A stretch of DNA of 64,000 bases from Aquaspirillum sp. LM1 (lineage in GTDB: Bacteria > Pseudomonadota > Gammaproteobacteria > Burkholderiales > Aquaspirillaceae): assembly GCF_002002905.1 (NCBI RefSeq), contig NZ_CP019509.1:2909001-2973000 (forward strand), read 5' to 3'. The notes beneath the pieces are model-generated. The model was not told the DNA's origin, did no database searches, and saw only the letters and a program-made list of their open reading frames with translations. This document shows, piece after piece, positions 17,360-26,607 of the stretch (its first letter is position 1; each line of letters opens with the position of its first letter). The translations under genes were made by a program, and so were the position numbers.

Positions 17360-18712
17360 TTACTGATGGATGATCTGCTGCTGACGCGTCAGGCACGCCT
17401 CAAGGTGCTTGAGTGCGGGCGCTTCTACCCCCATGGATTCAAACAGGGGGTGCCAGTGCCCGACGCCCTGTAGCACCTCAGAGATAATCTGATCCGCTGC
17501 CGGTGTTGAGAGGCCAAAATGCCCCGCCTGGCTGCGCGCCAGCGCCAAACTGGGCGTCATCTGTTCTTCCACGATAGCCATGCTCATATAGCCCAGATTG
17601 GTGAGCTGTGGCACCAGATCGTAAGCGGGAGACAGCACATATAGATTATTGCCCGCATGCAAAACACCATGGTTCTTAACATGGTCATCGCTGTTATCGA
17701 TCGCCATATTGAACACCATGCGACGGAACAGCTGGCTCAGATCGACAGCGACATTGGCACCGTATTTGCGCAGATGCTGGGCAAGCTTGACGTAACTGCC
17801 GGCATTGCTGTCATAAGGGCTGTTGGTGAAGGCCGCAGCAGACAAGAAGTGAATGCGTCCGCCGCTGTCTACCTTGCCTGGCCGATCAAAGCGGCGCAGT
17901 AGCAGGGTGTGGATTTTTCCCAGCCGCACCAGCTCGAAATCTGGTGTCTGAATACCGCACAGTCTGGCCAAAGCCAAGGTGCAGGCTTCAATCAGTTGCA
18001 CATCCAGTTCATCGTCTTTGGCGGGAAACTTGGCAATCCACAGCGCGCCATCGCGCACAATAGAGGCCTTGGGGCGCGCGCCGCCCAGGCTTCCGCCATT
18101 ATTGAGCAATCGCCGCAGGCTCGGCGGAACATCCATGTCGAATTCAAGCGCGTGGGCGGCTTGGGCCAATTCTTCAAGACTGAATGATTCTATCGCCAGG
18201 TCGAGGCTGGGGAGATCGGCGCGCTGTTCAGTAAACACCATGGAGCCCACGCGATCTGCGTTGGTTTGCAGCAGAACGTCTATATCGCTGAGTGTTTGCC
18301 ATCCGTTGCGTGCTTGTATGACTAAAAGAGTCGTTCACAAAACTCAGCGAAGCGATCCTGGCTAGGCGTGTGACCGCAGACAGTACGAGTAGTACGGCAA
18401 GGTCACACAACAACGCCAGGAGAGGTTTGTTAGCGACGCTAAACGGCCCCAGGCATCGGGCAGCGCATTTTGCAGAGTCAGATGCAATGCGCCGCCATCG
18501 CGGGTGCGGGTGCGCGGCATGGCAAACACTTCAGGGCTCAATGGCAAATAAGCCGGATTAAGCGCAATAGGATGCGCGCAAGACAAATATTGGCGACCAT
18601 AAGCCAGCGTGCCTTCTTCAAAGCCATTGTGTTGCTCAAACTTGATCAGGGCGACGGCATCTGCAGTTTGCTGGCCTGGCACCAACAGACCCGCATACAT
18701 TTCTCGAATCAT
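17360..18712 (-). pseudogene. hipA-like kinase toxin, split by a 113-bp insertion
   Basis: HipA-family serine/threonine kinase gene in two pieces. The N-terminal part (from 18712) reads MIREMYAGLLVPGQ...ALPDAWGR and then enters the inserted repeat, ending in a stop. The C-terminal part resumes in frame directly after the repeat (VIQARNGWQTLSDIDVLL) and holds the catalytic HipA_C region: IAKFPAKDDE, LLLRRFDR, NMAIDNSDDHVKNHG, SPAYDLVPQ. Removing the insertion and one copy of the TAAA duplication restores GGC CGT TTA GTC ATA. The ancestral gene was therefore intact, about 410 aa, and was inactivated by this single event unless a fragment still works. Confidence 0.85.
18327..18439. repeat. 113-bp palindromic element, copy A (inside hipA)
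   Basis: 113-bp element flanked by a TAAA duplication (18323-18326 and 18440-18443). Ends AGAGTCGTTCACAAA / TTTGTTAGCGACGC are imperfect inverted repeats. The inner arms GTGTGACC / GGTCACAC and CCTGGC / GCCAGG pair. Copy B at 55185-55297 has the same length. Confidence 0.85.
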
Positions 18713-18714
18713 CC

Positions 18715-19056
18715 TTAGAAATCCAGTTCCTGGTGTGCGATGGCCGTTCCAATGCCTGTGCCCCGTTTGGCTCTTCTGCCATCAGCCAAAGAAGCCGGCA
18801 CTGGCGCTACTGCATGGAGTGACTCCAGTTGACTGAGCAGCCAGAGCGCGGTGGCGAAGTTGCCCAGGCTGGCGCTTGGTTTGCCGGCCTCCAGATCGCG
18901 GTAGGTATTAATTGAGCAGAGCATTTTTTCGGACATCTGCGCGATGGTGAGCTGGCGATCAATTCGACAAGCGCGCAGGCGCTTGCCTAACTGCACGAGT
19001 GCCTGGGTGACTTCTGGCGTCAGTGTGGTGGCGAGGTTCTTCTTGGTCATTGTCAA
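18715..19056 (-). CDS. HipB-like antitoxin (XRE family)
   Basis: 113-aa helix-turn-helix protein (LGKRLRACRIDRQLTIAQMSEKMLCSINTYRDLEAGKPSASLGNFATAL) ending two bases before the hipA start, the usual hipBA arrangement. It would repress its own operon and neutralise HipA; with hipA broken it may persist as an orphan regulator. Two nearby ATGs are possible (19056 or 19050). AT-rich repeats TATTGATATATTGAC just upstream may be its operator. Confidence 0.82.
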   Translation of the reverse strand: MTMTKKNLATTLTPEVTQALVQLGKRLRACRIDRQLTIAQMSEKMLCSINTYRDLEAGKPSASLGNFATALWLLSQLESLHAVAPVPASLADGRRAKRGTGIGTAIAHQELDF

Positions 19057-19141
19057 TATATCAATACTTAACGGCTTTAATAGTCATTATATTGAATGTT
19101 TTTGCTTGGGCAAGCAAGCAGGGCTGACACTATGCAGCGGG

Positions 19142-19418
19142 CTAGTAGCCAGTCACCATGATCTGAATCGACTGACAGGCGATTAGAGCGCTTTCGGCAT
19201 GAGTGTCACCTCAGGTGTCGTTCCCGCGAAGGCGGGAACCCAGACCGCGCCACAGCGTGCGCGGTGGGCATGGCGCAGGTAGCGCTGATGAGCGCTCACC
19301 CCGCTGTACGCTGTGGACACGCCTGGATTCCCGCCTGCGCGGGAATGACGCGGTGGGGCGCGGCGAGTGGTTCGTCGTGGAACGTGAGCCATCGTGTTTC
19401 AACGTGACTGGCTACTAG
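19142..19418. repeat. 277-bp non-coding element, copy 2 (inverted, identical)
   Basis: Reverse complement of 10759-11035; I found no differences when comparing the translated and base-level sequence. It is also flanked by CTAG. Sequence just outside (CTAGGCGTGTGGCCGAAGAC) resembles the middle of the 113-bp element, suggesting insertion into an older copy of that repeat. Confidence 0.9.
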
Positions 19419-19496
19419 GCGTGTGGCCGAAGACAGTTCGACGACCTGATGCAATGGACGCTGGTGCTCACCCGGCGCACTGCGGCGATCGCATTC

Positions 19497-19532
19497 AAAA
19501 AAAACCGCCCAGGGCCGGGGAGCCGTGGGCGG
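19497..19532 (-). terminator. Rho-independent terminator of the lactate operon
   Basis: On the minus strand CCGCCCA pairs with TGGGCGG around a GC-rich loop and is followed by eight T residues. It lies about 80 bases past the lctP stop codon. Confidence 0.85.
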
Positions 19533-19614
19533 GTCAAGACACGAGCCGGCGTTGCACCGGCAGCGGAAACACACTGCTCAGCCCTGGCGGCGCAGGCCGC
19601 CGGGGCAAAAGGGG

Positions 19615-21291
19615 TTACTGTGGAATCATCCCGGTCAGGTAGTAGGCCTGGATATAGGTGATGATGCCGACCATGGTGGCAAACATCAGGCTGTGCTTGA
19701 CGGTGAAGCGGAACAGGTCGGATTCCTTGCCCACCAGGCCCACGGCGGCGCAGGCCACGGCGATGGACTGCGGCGAGATCATCTTGCCGGTGACGCCGCC
19801 GGTGGTGTTGGCCGCCACCAGCAGGGTATCGGACACGCCAATCTGGTGCGCGGTGGTGGCTTGCAACGAGCAGAACAGCGCATTGGACGAGGTGTCGGAA
19901 CCGGTCAGGAACACGCCCAGCCAGCCCAGGAACGGTGAGAAGAACGGGAACAGCGCACCCGTACCGGCCAGCACCAGCGCCAGAGTGGACGACAGGCCGG
20001 AGTAGTTGGCCACAAAGGCAAACGCCAGCACCATGCCAATCGAGTAGATCGGGCGCTTCAGCTCCAGCACAACTTCAGCAAAGGTACGGGCAGCTTCAGC
20101 CGGCTTCATGCGCAGCAGGGCAATGGAAATCAGCGCCGAGATCAGGATGGCGGTGCCAGTGGCCGACAGGATGTCCAGCTTGTAGATGGCTTCGTACGGC
20201 TTGGCGCTGGCCACAATCGGCGCGGCTTTGATCACCAGGTTATGCAGATGCGGCACTTCCCACTTGAACACCAGGCCAGCCAGCGGGCCGCCTTTGTCGA
20301 ACAGCATCTTGAACGGCTTCAGGCTCCACACCGTCACCATGGCGGTCAGGATGATGAACGGGCTCCAGGCCTTGAACACCTGGCCACCGGTAAAGCCCAG
20401 CGCGCTGCCGGATTTGCCGCTACGTGCCACGCACACGCCCTTGGTGCTGCCGTCGTTGGCAAAGCGGAAGTTTTCTTTCGGGTGCCACACCTTCAGGAAC
20501 AGGGTCAGGCAGATCAGGCTGACCAGCGCCGAGGTGATGTCCGGCAGTTCCGGGCCGACATAGCTGGCGGTAAAGAACTGGGTCACGGCAAACGACAGGC
20601 CAGCCACCAGAATCGCCGGCCAGGTCTGACGGATGCCACGGAAACCGTCCATCATGAACACCAGCCAGAACGGCACGATCACCGACAGCAGCGGCAGCTG
20701 ATGGCCAGCCATCTTGCCAATCAGGAACGGGTCGATCCCGGTCACCTTGCCGGCCACCAGAATGGGAATGCCCATCGCGCCAAACGCCACCGGGGCGGTG
20801 TTGGCAATCAGGCACAGGCCAGCGGCGTACAGCGGGTTAAAGCCCAGGCCGACCAGCAGCGCGGCGGTGATGGCCACCGGGGCACCAAAGCCAGCTGCGC
20901 CTTCCAGGAAAGCGCCGAAGGAAAAGCCCACCAGCAGCATTTGCAGGCGTTGGTCTTCGGTGATCGACAAGACCGAGGCGCGGATAATGTCAAACTGGCC
21001 GGTTTTCACCGTGACCTTGTACAGGAACACTGAGCAGACAATGATCCAGGCAATTGGCCACAGACCATACAAAAAGCCATAGCCCGCAGCGGCAAACGCC
21101 ATGTCCACCGGCATTTGGTACACCAGCACGGCAATCGCCAGGGCGATGGCCACGGTGATGGTGCCGGCCACATGGCCTTTCATGCGCAGCACAGCCAGCG
21201 CGATAAAGAAAAAGATGATAGGCAGCGAGGCCACCAGTGCCGACAGGCCCAGGCTGCCCAGCGGCGCATAAACTTGCGTCCAGGTTTCCAT
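19615..21291 (-). CDS. lctP: L-lactate permease (LctP/LldP family)
   Basis: 558-aa inner-membrane transporter with about a dozen hydrophobic helices. It symports L- or D-lactate (and glycolate in characterised members) with protons. Signature regions include [20 protein letters not shown] and [10 protein letters not shown], which are conserved in LctP. TCCTCC on the plus strand (GGAGGA on the coding strand) sits before the start. It is the last gene of the lut-dld operon and is terminated by the hairpin near 19.5 kb. Confidence 0.95.
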   Translation of the reverse strand: METWTQVYAPLGSLGLSALVASLPIIFFFIALAVLRMKGHVAGTITVAIALAIAVLVYQMPVDMAFAAAGYGFLYGLWPIAWIIVCSVFLYKVTVKTGQFDIIRASVLSITEDQRLQMLLVGFSFGAFLEGAAGFGAPVAITAALLVGLGFNPLYAAGLCLIANTAPVAFGAMGIPILVAGKVTGIDPFLIGKMAGHQLPLLSVIVPFWLVFMMDGFRGIRQTWPAILVAGLSFAVTQFFTASYVGPELPDITSALVSLICLTLFLKVWHPKENFRFANDGSTKGVCVARSGKSGSALGFTGGQVFKAWSPFIILTAMVTVWSLKPFKMLFDKGGPLAGLVFKWEVPHLHNLVIKAAPIVASAKPYEAIYKLDILSATGTAILISALISIALLRMKPAEAARTFAEVVLELKRPIYSIGMVLAFAFVANYSGLSSTLALVLAGTGALFPFFSPFLGWLGVFLTGSDTSSNALFCSLQATTAHQIGVSDTLLVAANTTGGVTGKMISPQSIAVACAAVGLVGKESDLFRFTVKHSLMFATMVGIITYIQAYYLTGMIPQ

Positions 21292-21614
21292 GAAACAATA
21301 CTCCTCCGCGCAGCCCTGAAAAGGGTTGCGACACGATCAATTAGGGGTGTCCGGCCAGGTAGGCCGGGGGAGCGCACCAAAGCGTCCTCGTGTGCTGCCG
21401 GGGTGACCGGTCAGCACGCGGGCCTGGGCAATAGCGTCAGGGTGCTGACGCCGGGCCATCAGGCACCTGGCGAGGGGCGCTAGCGCAGCAAGGCAGTGGG
21501 CAGGGGCATGATGTTCTCCTCAGCGGGTTATTCGGGCCGGTTTCGCCACGCGCTTGGCCAAGCACGTGTGCTCGGGCCTGCCCCGAAGGGCGGCCCTGGT
21601 CAATGACCGGTCTA
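21292..21614 (-). other. 323-base gap between dld and lctP
   Basis: Holds no full gene. It contains a nine-codon ORF with a strong ribosome-binding site (21480-21509) and a GTCAGCAC/GTGCTGAC hairpin (21410-21449). Both lie upstream of lctP on the coding strand, so the gap may be a leader region. Confidence 0.45.
21480..21509 (-). CDS. possible leader peptide (9 aa) upstream of lctP
   Basis: ATG-CCC-CTG-CCC-ACT-GCC-TTG-CTG-CGC-TAG, preceded by TGAGGAG with six-base spacing. The peptide MPLPTALLR is proline- and leucine-rich. A hairpin follows before lctP. It may be a regulatory leader or the degraded start of a lost gene. Confidence 0.35.
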   Translation of the reverse strand: MPLPTALLR

Positions 21615-24446
21615 TCAGGGGGGCAACACAGCCTGGTTTGACGCGGTACAGGCGTCGAGCAAGGCTTCGATACTCTGGTAATCCACGCCGGTATGCGTGG
21701 TCAGGCCAATCTGGCAGGTGCGGCTCATCGACACGCCGTGCGTGCAGCCCGCCGGCAATTGCAGGCGCTGCAGGCTGTTGGCGTTCAGTTCCGGGGTGGT
21801 AAAGCCCTTGTCGCCGGCAAAGCCGCAGCAGGCGATGTCTGGCACGCTCAGCTGTTTGGTGCAGCGGCGCGCCAGCGCAGTGAGCTTGCCGCCCACGCCC
21901 AGCTTGCTGGCGCTGCACGGCACATGCAGGGCCAACTGCGCCAATTGCTGGGTAAAAGTCAGCCGTGGGGCGATGAATTCACTCAAAAAGCTGGCGGCGT
22001 CGTATAGCTTGAGCCGGGCGTCCACCCGGCCTTCGCGCTGGGCGGTGATCAGCCGCTCGGCGCAGGGGCCGTTGTCGATGTACACCGGGATGCGGCCATT
22101 GTCGCTGGCGGCCAGTAGCGCCAGTGCGGTCTGGCTGCTGGCCAGCTCGGCGGCATCCGTGGCGTTTTTTGAGTCAAACGGCTGGCCGCAGCACAGTGCG
22201 TCCAGATTGTCCGGGTAGCGGGCGGCAAAGCCGGCCTTGGCAAACAGGCTCAAGGTGTGTTCCGCCACGCTGGCCACGCCGTCGCGGCCTTCGGCCAGGG
22301 TGCGGTTGACGCAGCTGACGAAGTACACCACCGGCTCGCCCTGTGCCAGCGGCGTGGGCAGGCGACGCGCCGGGCCAGGCGCGCCCAGCGGCACGATGGG
22401 AATGGATTTAAAGGTGTGGTGCAGGCCACGGTTCAGCGATTGCACCGCCGGCTTGCCCAGCAGCTTTTGTGCGCTGGCGCGCACGCCCAGGCCCAGCCGC
22501 GCGCCGGCGGTAAGCAGGCGCATATGGCCGGCAGCCCAGCGCGCCGCATCCGGGCGCGGACTGGCACCCTTGAGCTGCTTCATCAGCGTGCCGGTGTTGA
22601 TGCCCACCGGGCAGCGGGTGGCGCACATGCCGGTGGCGGCGCAGGTGTCGATGCCCAGATAGCGATACTGGCGCTGATGATTGGCCAGCTCGGCAGAGGC
22701 GTCGCCGCTGCGTTGCAGGTGGTTGATGCGCCGCCACAGCACAATGCGCTGGCGCGGGGTCAGGCTCAGGCCGTTGGACGGGCAGGCTGGCTCGCAAAAG
22801 CCGCACTCGATGCAGCGGTCCACCAGCGGATCCGCCGCCGGCATGGCCTTGAGGTTTTCCAGGTGCAGTTGGTCGTTGTCGGTGATGATCACGTCCGGGT
22901 TGAGCACACCGTGCGGATCGAACAGCGTTTTGATGTCGCGCATGATGGCGTAGGCGTCGCTGCCCCATTCCAGCTCGACAAACGGGGCCACATTGCGGCC
23001 CGTGCCGTGCTCGGCCTTGAGCGAGCCGCCAAACTCCACCGCCACCAGCTCGCTGACGGCTTCCATGAAATCGTTGTAGCGTTTCACCTCGGCGCTGGTG
23101 TCAAAGCTCGGGGTGAACACAAAGTGCAGATTGCCTTCCAGCGCGTGGCCAAAAATCAGCGCCTCGCGGTACTGGTATTGGTCAAACAGCGCAGTCAGCC
23201 GGCGCACGCCTTCGGCCAGTGCCTCCACCGGGAAGGCCACGTCCTCAATCACCACCGTGGTGCCCACCGGGCGCACCGCGCCCACCGCCGGGAACAGGCC
23301 CTTGCGCACCGCCCAGTAGGTTTCACACACCTGGCTGTCGGTGGAGAAACCACTATTGGCCGCCGGGGCAAAACCGGCCACGCAGGCGTCGATCACCGCC
23401 ATTTGTTCGGCCAGCGCTTCGGCGCTGGGCGCGCGGGTTTCAATCAGTAGCGCCGCCGCAGACGGGCCGATGTCGCCATACAGAAAATCCGGCAGGCCGG
23501 CTTTGTTTTGCACGGCGCGGATGCCCCGGCTGTCGATCAGCTCCACCGCTTCCACCGGTGCGTCGGCCTTCAGCGCGGTCACCGCGCGGCAGCACGGGTC
23601 GAGCTGGTCAAACAGCACCAGGCAAGAGGCCTTGTGCGGGTAATCCGGCACGGTGTCGAAGGTGATGCTGCTGATAAAACCCAGCGTGCCTTCCGAGCCG
23701 ATCATCACATGGCTGAGCATGTCCACCGGGTCGGTGAAGTCCAGCAGGGCGTTGATGCCGTAGCCGGTGGTGTTTTTCAGCCGGTATTTGTGGCGGATTT
23801 TTTCCGCCAGCGCCGGGTTGCCATGAATACGCGCCGCCAGCGCCGACAGGCCATCCAGCAGGGGGGCGTGGCTGGCGCGAAACGCCGTGACGCTGGCAGC
23901 GTCGGCAGTGTCCAGCACCGTGCCGTCGGCCAGCATCACCCGCAGCGCCGACAGCGTGTGGTAGCTGTTTTGCGCAGTGCCGCAGCACATGCCCGAGGAA
24001 TTATTGGCTGCCATGCCGCCAATGCGCGCGGTGGCAATCGAGGCTGGATCCGGGCCGATCTTGCGGCCCAGCGGGGCCAGGGTGTTATTGGCGTGCTGGC
24101 CAATCACCCCCGGTTGCAGGCGGATGCGTGCGCCGTCGTCCAGCACGTCCTGGCCGGTCCAGCCAGTGCCCAGGGTGACCAGCACCGAATCGGTCACCGC
24201 CTGACCCGACAAGCTGGTGCCGGCGGCGCGGAAGGTCACCGCCACGCGGTGCTGGTGGGCCAGCGCCAGCAGGGCGGCAATTTCGCTTTCGCTATTCACC
24301 TGGGCAACGATCTTGGGCACCAGCCGGTAAAAGCTGGCGTCGGTACCATAGGCCAGGGTGCGGGTGGGGTCGGTGATCAGCCGCGCCGGGTCGATATGCG
24401 CCGCCAGCGCAGCATGAAACGCCTGATAGTGGGCAGGTAAATTCAT
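21615..24446 (-). CDS. D-lactate dehydrogenase-type FAD/Fe-S oxidoreductase
   Basis: 943-aa fusion enzyme. Residues about 40-270 form the FAD-binding PCMH domain (VTFRAAGTSLSGQ, IGGMAANNSSGMC), then the FAD-oxidase C-terminal domain (GHALEGNLHFVF, EHGTGRN). A ferredoxin domain follows with CIECGFCEPACPS and a second cluster near CAATGMCATRCPVG. CCG-type cysteine domains close the protein (CCGQPFDSK, CCGFAGDKGF). This layout is that of GlpC-fused D-lactate or D-2-hydroxyacid dehydrogenases that feed electrons to quinone. It lies between lutB and lctP. Confidence 0.9.
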   Translation of the reverse strand: MNLPAHYQAFHAALAAHIDPARLITDPTRTLAYGTDASFYRLVPKIVAQVNSESEIAALLALAHQHRVAVTFRAAGTSLSGQAVTDSVLVTLGTGWTGQDVLDDGARIRLQPGVIGQHANNTLAPLGRKIGPDPASIATARIGGMAANNSSGMCCGTAQNSYHTLSALRVMLADGTVLDTADAASVTAFRASHAPLLDGLSALAARIHGNPALAEKIRHKYRLKNTTGYGINALLDFTDPVDMLSHVMIGSEGTLGFISSITFDTVPDYPHKASCLVLFDQLDPCCRAVTALKADAPVEAVELIDSRGIRAVQNKAGLPDFLYGDIGPSAAALLIETRAPSAEALAEQMAVIDACVAGFAPAANSGFSTDSQVCETYWAVRKGLFPAVGAVRPVGTTVVIEDVAFPVEALAEGVRRLTALFDQYQYREALIFGHALEGNLHFVFTPSFDTSAEVKRYNDFMEAVSELVAVEFGGSLKAEHGTGRNVAPFVELEWGSDAYAIMRDIKTLFDPHGVLNPDVIITDNDQLHLENLKAMPAADPLVDRCIECGFCEPACPSNGLSLTPRQRIVLWRRINHLQRSGDASAELANHQRQYRYLGIDTCAATGMCATRCPVGINTGTLMKQLKGASPRPDAARWAAGHMRLLTAGARLGLGVRASAQKLLGKPAVQSLNRGLHHTFKSIPIVPLGAPGPARRLPTPLAQGEPVVYFVSCVNRTLAEGRDGVASVAEHTLSLFAKAGFAARYPDNLDALCCGQPFDSKNATDAAELASSQTALALLAASDNGRIPVYIDNGPCAERLITAQREGRVDARLKLYDAASFLSEFIAPRLTFTQQLAQLALHVPCSASKLGVGGKLTALARRCTKQLSVPDIACCGFAGDKGFTTPELNANSLQRLQLPAGCTHGVSMSRTCQIGLTTHTGVDYQSIEALLDACTASNQAVLPP

Positions 24447-24463
24447 TTCACAGCGCTCCTGGC

Positions 24464-25909
24464 TCAGCGACGCGACTGGCGCTCGCGCACCAGCTCATGC
24501 AGGGATTTCGGTGCCGGGGTCAGCGGCGTGCGGTGTTCGGTCCAGCCCAGTTGTCGGCGTGGGGTCAACCCACGCAGGCGGGTGGCCAGCCAGCTGAAGG
24601 CGCGATACAGCGTCGGGCGGCTGTACAGCGTGCGCCACAGCGCCCATACCCGAGCCTGTTGTGGCGTATACGCCGCGCCCTGACCGGCCAGCGGATGCGG
24701 CACTTTTTCTTCAGGGTCACGCGCGGCTTCTTCGCGCAGGCGCATCAGCATTTCCGGGATGGGAATACGCACCGGGCACACCTCACCGCAGGCCCCGCAC
24801 AAACTGGAAGCCGTGGGCAAATCCTGGGTATCGCTCAGGCCAAGCATGTGTGGCGAGATGATCTTGCCAATCGGGCCGGGGTAGACCGTGCCGTAGGCGT
24901 GGCCGCCGATGCGGCTGTACACCGGGCAGTGGTTCATGCACGCGCCGCAGCGGATGCATTGCAGCGTTTTGCGCAGCTGTTCGTCGGCGTAAGCTTGCGA
25001 GCGGCCATTGTCCAGCAGCACCAGATGCACCTCGCGCGGGCCGTCTAGCTCACCCGGCTGGCGCGGGCGCGAGATCATATTGAAATAGGTGGTGATAGCC
25101 TGGCCGGTGGCCGAGCGCGGCAGGATGGAATACAGCGGCACCACGTCGCTGAGTTTTTCCACCACTTTTTCAATGCCGGTGATGGCGATGTGCATATCCG
25201 GCACGGTGGTGCACATGCGACCATTGCCTTCGTTTTCCACCAGACACAGCGTGCCGGTTTCCGCCACGGCAAAGTTCACCCCGGAAATCCCCACATCGGC
25301 CTTCAGATACATGCCGCGCAGCGCATTGCGGCCCAGCTGGATAAGCGCGTCCACGTCCTCGGTGTACGGTGCCGCAGGAATATTGTCGTGAAACAGCTTG
25401 GCGATCTGCGCCTTGGTCTTGTGAATCGCCGGCATGATGATATGGCTGGGCTTTTCGCCAGCCAGCTGGACGATGTACTCGCCCATATCGCTTTCCACCG
25501 CCTGCACGCCGTGCGCTTCCAGGTAGTGGTTGAGCTCGGTTTCCTCGCTGACCATCGACTTGCCCTTGACTGCCAGCGTGCCCTGGCGGGCGGCAATCAG
25601 GCCATGGATGATGGCGTTGGCTTCTTCTGGGGTTTCTGCCCAGTGTACCTGCACGCCATTGGCGGTCAGCCGGGTTTCCAGGGTTTCCAGCAGTTGCGGC
25701 AGCTTGGCCAGGCAGCGCTGGCGCACGGTTTCGCCCAGGGTGCGCAGCGCTTCCAGCTCGTCATGGTCGGGAAACTGCGCGGCGCGCTTGGCCATCAGGA
25801 AGTCCATCGCGCCGCGAAAGCTCTGGCGCAGATGCGGGTTATTCACCGCGTCGTGACTATTGGCCTTGAAGCCGCGCGCCGGGTGTACGGTAATCGGATG
25901 GGTGCTCAT
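24464..25909 (-). CDS. lutB: L-lactate utilisation iron-sulfur protein LutB/LldF
   Basis: 481-aa subunit of the LutABC (LldEFG) L-lactate dehydrogenase complex. The N-terminal two thirds form an LUD domain (KGKSMVSEETELNHYL, GISGVNFAVAETGTL). The C-terminus has two [4Fe-4S] motifs, CIRCGACMNHCPVYSRIGGH and CGACGEVCPVRIPI. Its start overlaps the lutC stop by four bases. Confidence 0.95.
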   Translation of the reverse strand: MSTHPITVHPARGFKANSHDAVNNPHLRQSFRGAMDFLMAKRAAQFPDHDELEALRTLGETVRQRCLAKLPQLLETLETRLTANGVQVHWAETPEEANAIIHGLIAARQGTLAVKGKSMVSEETELNHYLEAHGVQAVESDMGEYIVQLAGEKPSHIIMPAIHKTKAQIAKLFHDNIPAAPYTEDVDALIQLGRNALRGMYLKADVGISGVNFAVAETGTLCLVENEGNGRMCTTVPDMHIAITGIEKVVEKLSDVVPLYSILPRSATGQAITTYFNMISRPRQPGELDGPREVHLVLLDNGRSQAYADEQLRKTLQCIRCGACMNHCPVYSRIGGHAYGTVYPGPIGKIISPHMLGLSDTQDLPTASSLCGACGEVCPVRIPIPEMLMRLREEAARDPEEKVPHPLAGQGAAYTPQQARVWALWRTLYSRPTLYRAFSWLATRLRGLTPRRQLGWTEHRTPLTPAPKSLHELVRERQSRR

Positions 25910-26607
25910 TGCGCGGCCTCCAGTTCGGCAAGGTCGATGTCGTCAGGCGTCACCACCAGCACAATCAGCTCGCGCGGGCCGTGCGCGCCGTAGGCCAGTG
26001 TTTGCTGGATGTCGGCGGTTTTGGACGGCCCGGAAATCAGCAGGCTGTTGGTCGGCAAGCCGTTGGCCCAGCCTTCCTGGCTGATGGCCTGGTAAAAGTT
26101 TTCGTACAGGCGGCTGGCATCAAACAGGGCGATATGCACCGGCGGCACCAGGCTCATGGCGCGTGGCTCGTGCGCATCCGGCCAGACAATCAGCGTGCCG
26201 GTTTCGGCAATGCCGGCGCGGGTGGTGGTAAAGGCGGCGTCCACCTCGTTGAACAGCTCGGCTTTCCAGTCGTCGATGGGCCGGTCGTAGGCTTTCAGTT
26301 GCGGCGGCGTGGCCAGACCCTGCAAGGCCTGGGCGGCGCGTGCGCCATGCACGGTGTTCGGTGCCAGCAGCACATGCTGCCAGCCGGCCTGGGCAGCACG
26401 CTGGGCCAGCGCCTGCGGCCAGCTGTCGGCGCGGGTAAAAATCAGCTCGGTGTGCACCGCGCGCATCATCAGGCTGAAGTGCTGCAGGCGCGCCAGCAGC
26501 GGGGTATGCAGGGTGTGCCGGGCGTAATAGCCCGCCACGTCCGGCTCTACCGGGGTTTGAACGGGCGCAGCACGCAGCTTGCCCAGAATGCGGTCGCGCG
26601 CGCTCAT
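25906..26607 (-). CDS. lutC: L-lactate utilisation protein LutC/LldG
   Basis: 233-aa LUD-domain subunit with the motif AFTTTRAGIAETGTLIVWPDA and the C-terminal STY-like GPSKTADIQQTLAYGAHGP. The ATG at 26607 overlaps the lutA stop, and a longer upstream reading of the same frame lies inside lutA and is rejected. It acts with LutA and LutB in quinone-linked L-lactate oxidation. Confidence 0.94.
   Translation of the reverse strand: MSARDRILGKLRAAPVQTPVEPDVAGYYARHTLHTPLLARLQHFSLMMRAVHTELIFTRADSWPQALAQRAAQAGWQHVLLAPNTVHGARAAQALQGLATPPQLKAYDRPIDDWKAELFNEVDAAFTTTRAGIAETGTLIVWPDAHEPRAMSLVPPVHIALFDASRLYENFYQAISQEGWANGLPTNSLLISGPSKTADIQQTLAYGAHGPRELIVLVVTPDDIDLAELEAAQ

Noticed and set aside
18323-18443. 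CRISPR-like repeat
   Set aside because: Single palindromic elements at distant sites, no array or spacers anywhere in the window, and no cas genes.
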